Source: Halopseudomonas pertucinogena
GTDB taxonomy: Bacteria > Pseudomonadota > Gammaproteobacteria > Pseudomonadales > Pseudomonadaceae
DNA length: 64,000 nucleotides
Assembly (NCBI RefSeq): GCF_014646575.1
Contig: NZ_BMNN01000002.1
Location: 487,619 to 551,618 of the forward strand
Direction: 5' to 3'
In this document: piece by piece, positions 57,305 to 64,000 of the stretch
Layout: the number at the start of each line of letters is the position of its first letter
Position numbering within the stretch: position 1 is the first letter of the stretch
Position numbers and translations under genes: made by a program
The notes under the pieces: model-generated
What the model was told of the DNA's origin: nothing
What the model saw: only the letters and a program-made list of their open reading frames with translations
Databases searched by the model: none

Positions 57305-57448
57305 CGCCACTCCCCTTTCATGGACTGCCAAGCATACCATTTAAGCACCTATTCACTGAATCGGAGCGGTCATGTCCTGTGACAACATGGCGCTGCGCAA
57401 TCGCCGTCTGGCTCTGGTATTCGCGCGACCAACCACTATGATACCGCT

Positions 57449-59266
57449 ATGCCCATTTCGGATACGCCCATGCCGCTCTACCGCTTTCTGCTGCTGACAT
57501 TCCTGCTGTTCTGCAATACCGCTCTGGCCCAGCTGCCGCTGTCGGCGGGCGGCGGCGCGGGCTCTCTGCTCGGCGGGGTGGGCAGCACCGCGACGTTTCT
57601 CCCGGTCCATGAGGCCTTCCGCTACGGGATCGTGGACGCCCAGCGCGACCGCATCCAGCTGCAGTTCGACATCGCCCCCGAATATTACCTGTATCGTCAC
57701 CGCCTCGGCTTCGAGCTGGTGGGGGGCGACGACAGCATCAGCCAGGTTCATCTGCCGGACGGCAAGGCCATCACCGACGAGTTCTTCGGTGATGTGGAGG
57801 TGTATTACAACAGCCTGAGCGTGCAACTGGACATCACACCGGGCAACGCGCCGGCGCGCCAGCTGCGCATCGAATATCAGGGCTGCGCGGATGCCGGCCT
57901 GTGCTATCCGCCGGAAGTCCAGCTGCTGGATCTGGATAGCGGCCCCGGCGCGGGCGCCAGCGATGCCGGCGAAGGGGCTGATGCCGGCGCCGCTTTCTGG
58001 TGGTCGGCGCTGCTGCTGTTCGCCGCCGGGCTGGCATTGACCTTCACCCCCTGCGTACTGCCCATGGTGCCCATCCTCACCAGCATGGTGCTGGGTCGCA
58101 GCGATATCGACCGCAGCCGCGCCTTCCTGCTGTCACTCAGCTATGTACTGGGCATGGCACTGACCTTCGCGCTGGTCGGCGCGCTGATCGGGCTGTTCGG
58201 CGCAGCGCTTAATCTGCAGGCACGCCTGCAATCGCCCTGGGTACTGATCACCTTTTCGGTGTTCTTCGTGATCTTCGCCCTGGCGATGTTCGATGTATTC
58301 AATCTGCGCCTGCCGGCTTTCATCCGCGATCCGGTGGAAAGGCTCGGCAGCCGGACCCGTGGCGGCTCGATTCCCGGCGCTGCAGCCATGGGCGTGCTGT
58401 CGTCGCTGGTGGTGTCGCCTTGCATCTCCGCACCCCTGGCGGGTGCGCTGGTTTACATCAGCACCACCGGCGATGCGCTCGGCGGCGCCGTGCAGCTGTT
58501 TGCACTGGCGCTGGGCATGGGCGTGCCGCTGATCATTGTCGCCATGTTCGGCAATGCCCTGCTGCCCCGCTCCGGCCCCTGGCTCAACAGCGTGAAGCAG
58601 GCCTTCGGCTTCGGACTGCTGGCAGTCGCCATCTGGCTGCTGGAACGGATCATTCCCGGCCCGGCCAGCCTGGCCCTGTGGAGTGCGCTGGCCGCCGGCG
58701 CGGCGGTACAGCTCGGCCTGTTCGACCGGCAGCCGCGACAGGGGCTGGGCCGGATTGCCCAGACCGCCGCCCTGCTGCTGGCCTTCTACTCCGCTGCCAC
58801 GCTGTTCGGCGCGCTTGCCGGCGGCGCCGACCCGCTGCGCCCGCTCCAGGGCCTCAGCGTCGGCGGCGGCAGCGTAATGGCGACCGGCAGCAGCGACTAC
58901 TTCAACAGAACCACCGACCCCACCGAACTGCGCCGGCAGCTTGCCGAAGCGCGCGATCAGGGCAGGCCGGCCATTGTCGAGCTGTCCGCGGACTGGTGCA
59001 TCAGCTGCAAGATCATGGAGCGTGACATTCTGAATCAGCCGAGCGTGCGCAGTGCCGGTCTGGATGATTTCATCCGGGTTCAGCTGGATGTCACCGACAA
59101 TACCCCGGCCCAGCGGGCGTGGATGACGGAGCAGCAGCTGTTCGGCCCGCCGGCTTTCCTGTTCATTGCCGGGGACGGAAAAGAACTGGCGGATCTGCGT
59201 ATCCAGGGGGAAGTATCCCGGGAAGTGTTCGTTCGCCATATGCAGACGGCCCTCGGCGGAAACTGA
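57449..59266 (+). CDS. dsbD: Thiol:disulfide interchange protein DsbD
   Basis: This 605-residue enzyme moves electrons from cytoplasmic thioredoxin to periplasmic disulfide isomerases and cytochrome c maturation. Three redox pairs are visible. The N-terminal domain has CADAGLC, the membrane domain has Cys in FTPCVLPM and VSPCISAPL, and the C-terminal thioredoxin-like domain has DWCISCKIM. A signal peptide ends NTALA. ATG 57470 (MPLYRF) is an alternative start; neither has a strong ribosome site. Confidence 0.94.
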   Translation: MPISDTPMPLYRFLLLTFLLFCNTALAQLPLSAGGGAGSLLGGVGSTATFLPVHEAFRYGIVDAQRDRIQLQFDIAPEYYLYRHRLGFELVGGDDSISQVHLPDGKAITDEFFGDVEVYYNSLSVQLDITPGNAPARQLRIEYQGCADAGLCYPPEVQLLDLDSGPGAGASDAGEGADAGAAFWWSALLLFAAGLALTFTPCVLPMVPILTSMVLGRSDIDRSRAFLLSLSYVLGMALTFALVGALIGLFGAALNLQARLQSPWVLITFSVFFVIFALAMFDVFNLRLPAFIRDPVERLGSRTRGGSIPGAAAMGVLSSLVVSPCISAPLAGALVYISTTGDALGGAVQLFALALGMGVPLIIVAMFGNALLPRSGPWLNSVKQAFGFGLLAVAIWLLERIIPGPASLALWSALAAGAAVQLGLFDRQPRQGLGRIAQTAALLLAFYSAATLFGALAGGADPLRPLQGLSVGGGSVMATGSSDYFNRTTDPTELRRQLAEARDQGRPAIVELSADWCISCKIMERDILNQPSVRSAGLDDFIRVQLDVTDNTPAQRAWMTEQQLFGPPAFLFIAGDGKELADLRIQGEVSREVFVRHMQTALGGN

Positions 59267-59417
59267 CCTTTCCGCGCAACTTTCAGAAAAACCCGGCCAT
59301 CGTGCGGTGATCTGGTGACATTCGACTGGTTCTGGACAGCCGTTTTCTATTCCGGCAAACTCTGCCCTCATTCCTGACCGCAGAGTCAATCGCCAACCAC
59401 CGCCGCGGAAAAGTGCA

Positions 59418-59861
59418 ATGGCCCGAATCCTGGTTCTTCACGGACCCAACCTGAACCTGCTTGGCACCCGTGAACCCGGTGTCTATGGCGCAGTCACACT
59501 GGAGCAGATCAATGCTCGCCTCGCCAGCGAGGCGCGGCAGGCCGGCCACCGGCTGGATACCCTGCAGTCCAATGCCGAGCATCAGCTGATCGACCGCATC
59601 CACGCCGCGCGGGACGACGGTACCGGCTTCATCATCATCAACCCGGCCGCCTTCACGCATACCAGCGTTGCAATACGTGACGCGTTGCTGGCGGTGAGCA
59701 TCCCATTCATCGAAGTGCATCTTTCCAACGTGTACAAGCGTGAACCGTTTCGCCATCGCTCCTATTTCTCGGACATCGCCGAAGGAGTGATCTGCGGACT
59801 GGGCGCCGAGGGCTATGCCCTGGCCCTGCGGGCCGCCGTGCAACGTATTGAACAGAACTGA
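59418..59861 (+). CDS. aroQ: Type II 3-dehydroquinate dehydratase
   Basis: This 147-residue enzyme carries out the third shikimate-pathway step. Motifs: [17 protein letters not shown] with the catalytic Tyr near residue 22, [10 protein letters not shown] and [17 protein letters not shown] with the catalytic His. It precedes accB and accC in the usual aroQ-accB-accC order, 33 bases before accB. Confidence 0.97.
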   Translation: MARILVLHGPNLNLLGTREPGVYGAVTLEQINARLASEARQAGHRLDTLQSNAEHQLIDRIHAARDDGTGFIIINPAAFTHTSVAIRDALLAVSIPFIEVHLSNVYKREPFRHRSYFSDIAEGVICGLGAEGYALALRAAVQRIEQN

Positions 59862-59894
59862 AACACTGAAAATTGCCCTGGAGCGCAAGTATCA

Positions 59895-60356
59895 ATGGAT
59901 ATCCGCAAAGTAAAGAAACTCATCGAACTGCTTGAAGAATCCGGTATCGACGAGCTGGAGATTCACGAAGGCGAAGAATCCGTACGGATCAGCCGCCACA
60001 GCCAGCAGGCTGCCGCGCCGCAGCAGTACTATCAGGCGCCGGCTCCGGTTGCGGCCGCACCGGCACCTGCCGCCGCCCCGGCCGCCGCGCCTGCCGAGCC
60101 CGCTGCACCCGCTGAGCCTTCCGGCCACCTGGTACGCTCGCCCATGGTCGGCACCTTCTACCGCTCGCCGTCCCCTGAGTCCCCTGCCTTCGTGGAAGTG
60201 GGCCAGACCGTCAAGGCCGGCGACGTACTGTGCATCGTTGAAGCCATGAAGATGATGAACCACATCGAAGCCGACAAGAGCGGCGTGATCCAGGCTGTAC
60301 TGGTGGACAACGGCCAGCCGGTCGAATTCGATCAACCCCTGTTCAGCATCGCCTGA
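59895..60356 (+). CDS. accB: Biotin carboxyl carrier protein of acetyl-CoA carboxylase
   Basis: This 153-residue carrier holds biotin on the Lys of EAMKMMNH (about residue 118). The N-terminal dimerisation part is [21 protein letters not shown] flexible Ala/Pro linker (about 38-75) precedes the biotinyl domain. It is expressed with accC, 19 bases downstream. It commits acetyl-CoA to fatty acid synthesis. Confidence 0.97.
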   Translation: MDIRKVKKLIELLEESGIDELEIHEGEESVRISRHSQQAAAPQQYYQAPAPVAAAPAPAAAPAAAPAEPAAPAEPSGHLVRSPMVGTFYRSPSPESPAFVEVGQTVKAGDVLCIVEAMKMMNHIEADKSGVIQAVLVDNGQPVEFDQPLFSIA

Positions 60357-60375
60357 GCCCGACCCGGAGGCTGCG

Positions 60376-61716
60376 ATGCAGAAAGTACTGATTGCCAACC
60401 GCGGTGAAATTGCACTGCGCGTGATCCGCGCCTGCAAGGAGCTGGGGTTGAAGACCGTGGCGGTGCACTCCACCGCCGACCGCGAACTCATGCACCTGGC
60501 CATGGCTGACGAAACCGTCTGCATCGGGCCGGCGATTGCTACCGATTCTTACCTGAACATTCCGCGCATCATCAGCGCCGCTGAAGTCACCGGTGCCGAT
60601 GCGATCCACCCCGGCTACGGCTTCCTTGCGGAAAACGCCGATTTTGCCGAGCAGATCGAGCGCTCCGGCTTCACCTTCATCGGCCCCAGTGCCGACGTGA
60701 TCCGCCTGATGGGCGACAAGGTGTCGGCCATCGAAGCCATGAAGAAGACCGGTGTACCCACTGTGCCCGGCTCCGACGGCCCACTGCCCGACGACGAGCA
60801 GGAATGCCTGAAGATCGGCCGTCGCGTCGGCTATCCGGTGATCATCAAGGCCTCCGGTGGCGGTGGTGGTCGCGGCATGCGCGTGGTGCACAAGGAAGAG
60901 GATCTGATCAAGTCGATCCGCCTGACCCGCACCGAAGCCGGTGCCGCCTTCGGCAACCCGGTGGTCTACCTGGAAAAGTACCTGACCAACCCGCGTCACG
61001 TGGAGATCCAGGTGCTGTCCGATGGTCAGGGCAACGCCATCCATCTCGGCGACCGCGACTGCTCCCTGCAGCGCCGCCACCAGAAGATCATCGAAGAGGC
61101 CCCCGCGCCGGGTATCGACGAGAAGGCCCGCGCCGAGGTGCAGGCCCGCTGCGTGCAGGCATGTATCGACCTGGGTTATCGCGGTGCCGGCACCTTCGAG
61201 TTTCTCTACGAGGATGGCCAGTTCTTCTTCATCGAGATGAACACCCGGATCCAGGTGGAGCACCCGATTTCGGAAATGGTCACCGGTATCGATATCGTCA
61301 AGCACCAGATCAAGGTATGTGGCGGCCTGCCGCTGAGCCTCAAACAGGAAGACGTGGTGATTCGCGGCCACTCCATCGAATGCCGGATCAACGCCGAAGA
61401 CCCGACCAGCTTCCTGCCCAGCCCGGGTACGGTCAGTTTCTTCCACGCGCCGGGCGGCAATGGTGTGCGGGTCGACTCGCACCTGTACAGCGGCTACAAG
61501 GTACCGCCGAACTACGACTCGCTGATCGGCAAGCTGATCACCTACGGCGCCACCCGCGACGAAGCGCTGATGCGCATGCGCAATGCGCTGGACGAGCTGG
61601 TGGTCGACGGCATCAAGACCAATACGCCACTGCACCGCGAGCTGGTCCGTGATGAGGGCTTCTGCAAGGGTGGTGTGAACATCCACTACCTGGAGAAGAA
61701 GCTGGGTATCAGCTAG
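60376..61716 (+). CDS. accC: Biotin carboxylase of acetyl-CoA carboxylase
   Basis: This 446-residue ATP-grasp enzyme carboxylates biotin on AccB. Motifs: [20 protein letters not shown], the glycine loop [14 protein letters not shown] and [18 protein letters not shown] with the active-site Glu and Arg. GGAGG precedes the start. A strong terminator follows at 61725. Confidence 0.98.
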   Translation: MQKVLIANRGEIALRVIRACKELGLKTVAVHSTADRELMHLAMADETVCIGPAIATDSYLNIPRIISAAEVTGADAIHPGYGFLAENADFAEQIERSGFTFIGPSADVIRLMGDKVSAIEAMKKTGVPTVPGSDGPLPDDEQECLKIGRRVGYPVIIKASGGGGGRGMRVVHKEEDLIKSIRLTRTEAGAAFGNPVVYLEKYLTNPRHVEIQVLSDGQGNAIHLGDRDCSLQRRHQKIIEEAPAPGIDEKARAEVQARCVQACIDLGYRGAGTFEFLYEDGQFFFIEMNTRIQVEHPISEMVTGIDIVKHQIKVCGGLPLSLKQEDVVIRGHSIECRINAEDPTSFLPSPGTVSFFHAPGGNGVRVDSHLYSGYKVPPNYDSLIGKLITYGATRDEALMRMRNALDELVVDGIKTNTPLHRELVRDEGFCKGGVNIHYLEKKLGIS

Positions 61717-61724
61717 AACCCACA

Positions 61725-61751
61725 GGGGGGCTTGGAAGCCCCCCTTTTTTT
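61725..61751 (+). terminator. Rho-independent terminator of the aroQ-accBC transcript
   Basis: An 8-bp stem (GGGGGGCT / AGCCCCCC) with a 4-base loop is followed by seven T, 9 bases after the accC stop. Confidence 0.95.
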
Positions 61752-61767
61752 GCTCAAGGAATGGCCA

Positions 61768-62634
61768 ATGTCTTTCTCTTTAGCTTCGCTGGGACTGCGC
61801 AGCGCACTCAGGGAATCTGTGCAATGTCTCGGGCTCGCACTGCGCGATAGCCTGCGACCCACAATAGTGGTGCGCTCCTGCATGCTCTGCCTGCTTGTGT
61901 TCGCTGGCGTCACCTGGCTGTACTTTGCACACTTCGACAGTCTTGTCCTGCTGTCAGGCCTGCTGGCCGCTTATATTGTCACCGGCGGCAGCTTCTTCGT
62001 CGCCGCGACCGCCATGTTCGCTGGAACCTCTTCGGCCGCCGGCATGGCATCGCTTGCCAGTGTGGTTTTCATCTATCCCCTGTTCCTCGGCGTGGCCGTC
62101 TATATCGTGGCGTTAGCAACGATCATGCTGGTATTGCTCTTTCCACTGCTTGTGCTGCTCGGTATCCACGTAATCCTGCACGCTGCTCGGGGCGCCCTGG
62201 TTCATGGCCAGGCACGGAAACGCTACCCTCATCTCCAGCAACCTGGTCCGACCATCGAAGACCAGCGCCTCGGCGAAGCAAAGCGCTCCTGGAAAACCAC
62301 AGCTGTGATCGTGATCGGGCTGTGCATACCGGGAATCAACTTTCTGGTCTTGCTGGGCCTGCTGGCCTATCTGAATATTCGCAGCCTGGTGCCATGGGCC
62401 CTGTACGATGTCGCGAATGGTGCCGAGATGCACCAGCTGATTGCGCAGCAGCGCATGAGCATGCTGCTGTTCAGCCTGATGATGCTGCCGATTGCCTGCA
62501 TACCGGTCCTGAACCTGCTGCTGCCAGGTATGCTGGGCGCAGGAACCGCGCATCTGGCGTGCCGGGGGCTGGAACGTGTGCGCGCCGCCACTGGCAGCAC
62601 CGCCGCGCGTCAAGTAAGCTTGGCCCCCTCTTGA
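61768..62634 (+). CDS. Membrane protein, possibly EI24-like
   Basis: This 288-residue protein has about six hydrophobic segments. The C-terminal stretch [19 protein letters not shown] and the paired glycine-rich helices resemble EI24/CysZ-type proteins, but the match is weak. AAGGA before ATG 61768 fixes the start; an ATG at 61732 lies inside the accC terminator and is rejected. It is slightly less GC-biased than its neighbours, and no partner genes suggest a function. Confidence 0.7.
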   Translation: MSFSLASLGLRSALRESVQCLGLALRDSLRPTIVVRSCMLCLLVFAGVTWLYFAHFDSLVLLSGLLAAYIVTGGSFFVAATAMFAGTSSAAGMASLASVVFIYPLFLGVAVYIVALATIMLVLLFPLLVLLGIHVILHAARGALVHGQARKRYPHLQQPGPTIEDQRLGEAKRSWKTTAVIVIGLCIPGINFLVLLGLLAYLNIRSLVPWALYDVANGAEMHQLIAQQRMSMLLFSLMMLPIACIPVLNLLLPGMLGAGTAHLACRGLERVRAATGSTAARQVSLAPS

Positions 62635-62653
62635 TTCCGCCTGCGAGGCCCCC

Positions 62654-63544
62654 ATGTCCTGGTTGCAACTGCGTCTAGCCATCACCCCCGACCAAGCCGA
62701 GCCCATGGAGGACCTGCTTCTGGGACTGGGCGCTGTTTCGGTTACTTTCATGGACGCCGAGGACCAACCCATCTTCGAGCCGGACCTGGGCACCACCCCG
62801 CTGTGGCAGCACACCCATCTTCTTGCGCTGTTCGAGTCGGACACCGAGCGCCAGCCGCTGATCGACCAGCTTCAGCAGCTCTGGCAGGTGCCGCTGCCCG
62901 AATACCAGTTCGAGGATATTGCCGATCAGGACTGGGAGCGCAGCTGGATGGACAACTTCAGCCCCATGCGCTTCGGTCAGCGGCTGTGGATTGTGCCCAG
63001 CTGGCACGAGGCGCCCGAGCCCGATGCGGTCAACCTGCTGCTGGACCCCGGTCTGGCCTTCGGTACCGGCACCCACCCGACCACGGCGTTGTGCCTGGAA
63101 TGGCTGGATGGCCAGCCGCTCCAGGGTCAACAGGTGATCGATTTCGGCTGCGGCTCGGGGATTCTGGCGATTGCCGCCCTGCTGCTGGGTGCCGACAGCG
63201 TAGTGGGTACTGACATTGACCCTCAGGCGCTGGAAGCGTCACGGGACAATGCCCGGCGCAATCAGTTGGCAGACGAGCGCCTGGCGCTGTATCTGCCCGA
63301 GGACATGCCCGGTGAACCGGCCGACGTGCTGGTGGCCAACATTCTCGCCGGGCCGCTGGTCAGCCTGGCCCCGCAGCTCGCCGCGCTGGTCAGACCCGGC
63401 GGGCGCATCGCCCTGTCCGGCATCCTCGCCGAGCAGACCGAGGACATTCTCGCCGCCTACCGGGACGCCTTCGAGCTTGATCCCGTGGCGGACAAGGATG
63501 GCTGGATCCGTGTCAGCGGCACCCGCAGGACCATGGCGAAGTGA
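62654..63544 (+). CDS. prmA: Ribosomal protein L11 methyltransferase
   Basis: This 296-residue enzyme trimethylates L11. The N-terminal substrate domain (about 1-60) is followed by the hinge and a methyltransferase domain with [15 protein letters not shown] and the SAM motif [20 protein letters not shown]. The accC-x-prmA order is common in pseudomonads. Confidence 0.96.
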   Translation: MSWLQLRLAITPDQAEPMEDLLLGLGAVSVTFMDAEDQPIFEPDLGTTPLWQHTHLLALFESDTERQPLIDQLQQLWQVPLPEYQFEDIADQDWERSWMDNFSPMRFGQRLWIVPSWHEAPEPDAVNLLLDPGLAFGTGTHPTTALCLEWLDGQPLQGQQVIDFGCGSGILAIAALLLGADSVVGTDIDPQALEASRDNARRNQLADERLALYLPEDMPGEPADVLVANILAGPLVSLAPQLAALVRPGGRIALSGILAEQTEDILAAYRDAFELDPVADKDGWIRVSGTRRTMAK

Positions 63545-63610
63545 TGCGCTTGCGTGCACAATACCCGGCACCGTTCACCCAGATAATCGACTGAAGGATC
63601 CGGTCACGGC

Positions 63611-64000
63611 ATGAGCGAGCTGCTGGTCACCCAATGCCCCCATTGTCAGACACGGTTCCGGCTGACCCCGGAGCAGTTGAGCGTGGCTGGGGGCCATGTG
63701 CGCTGCGGCGCCTGTCTGGAAGTCTTCCACGCCGCCGATGCCGCCGCCGCACTCCAGCCCGCGGCCCCCACACCGCGATCGGAGCCGCCGCAGCAGACGG
63801 CGGCCACCGCCACTGAGCCGAGCAGACCACGGCCCGCTCCGCCAGCTCCAGCCCCGATGCAGGACAGTCTGTTGCACGATGATCTCGACGAGCCCGATCT
63901 CGCTGCCCTGGGTCTGGACGAGTCAATCATCGATGAGGTGAACCCTGCGGCACAGCTGCCCAGCGTGGAGGACGACGAACCGGCATCCCCCGGACTGGCC
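63611..64000 (+). CDS. Zinc-ribbon/DUF3426 protein, N-terminal part (3' end outside window)
   Basis: The first 130 codons are visible and open at the window edge. The N-terminus is an MJ0042-type zinc finger: QCPHCQTRFRLTPEQL then VRCGACLEVFHA (two CxxC pairs). A Pro/Ala/Glu-rich low-complexity segment follows. In related genomes this N-terminus leads to a membrane segment and a DUF3426 domain, and the gene follows prmA, as here. The function is unknown. Confidence 0.85.
   Translation, partial: MSELLVTQCPHCQTRFRLTPEQLSVAGGHVRCGACLEVFHAADAAAALQPAAPTPRSEPPQQTAATATEPSRPRPAPPAPAPMQDSLLHDDLDEPDLAALGLDESIIDEVNPAAQLPSVEDDEPASPGLA

Noticed and set aside
60343-61686. A 447-codon minus-strand frame opposite accC
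   Set aside because: It is antisense to the unmistakable biotin carboxylase gene.

Overview
The window is chromosomal DNA of a high-GC gammaproteobacterium, most likely a member of the Pseudomonadaceae. Two blocks keep the gene order of the Pseudomonas core genome. The first is leuS-lptE-holA, followed by the lipB-ybeD-dacA-rlpA-mltB-rodA-mrdA-rlmH-rsfS-nadD-proA run. The second is ubiX-mpl and ppa. A divergent, inverted lipA and a pyrophosphate-type phosphofructokinase are not what I expect in P. aeruginosa or P. putida, so a more distant (possibly marine or Halopseudomonas-like) pseudomonad is likely; this placement is inference. I saw no tRNA or rRNA genes, CRISPR arrays, insertion sequences or prophage genes.

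Layout. 1-6.5 kb: 3' end of leuS, lptE, holA, a lipoprotein lytic transglycosylase, a TerC-CBS membrane protein and lipA. 6.5-16.4 kb (minus strand): a tightly coupled cell-wall and housekeeping operon from proA down to lipB. It joins rod-shape synthesis (RodA/PBP2), peptidoglycan trimming (MltB, RlpA, DacA), ribosome maturation (RlmH, RsfS), NAD and proline synthesis, and lipoate transfer. 16.5-24.4 kb: DNA repair glycosylase, a DedA-type membrane protein, a histidine-bearing membrane protein of unknown function, a MaoC hydratase, ubiX, mpl, PPi-phosphofructokinase and inorganic pyrophosphatase. 24.4-30.1 kb: thioesterase, MHS-family transporter, acetoacetate-decarboxylase-like protein, exported peroxiredoxin, TerB/DUF533 protein, enoyl-CoA hydratase-like protein and gluconokinase.

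30.5-48.9 kb is the accessory centre: aromatic catabolism plus solvent-type efflux. A two-domain lipoprotein esterase and a ferric-reductase-like flavoprotein precede a pchACXF-type operon. That operon encodes an aldehyde dehydrogenase, a cytochrome c, a Tat-signal protein and a p-cresol-methylhydroxylase-type flavoprotein, and it lies divergent from a XylR/DmpR-class sigma-54 activator. A benzyl-alcohol-type dehydrogenase follows. Next come an IclR-family (TtgV-like) repressor and a divergent RND efflux operon whose last gene is a PagL-type lipid A deacylase. Together these look like a unit for oxidising 4-alkylphenols while keeping toxic aromatics out of the cell.

49-64 kb: FMN reductase, phhB, an ECF sigma/anti-sigma/periplasmic sensor set followed by a His-rich periplasmic protein, two orphan proteins, cmoM, a MATE exporter, a SUI1 protein, DUF2333, dsbD, aroQ-accB-accC, a membrane protein, prmA and the start of a DUF3426 zinc-ribbon gene that runs off the end.
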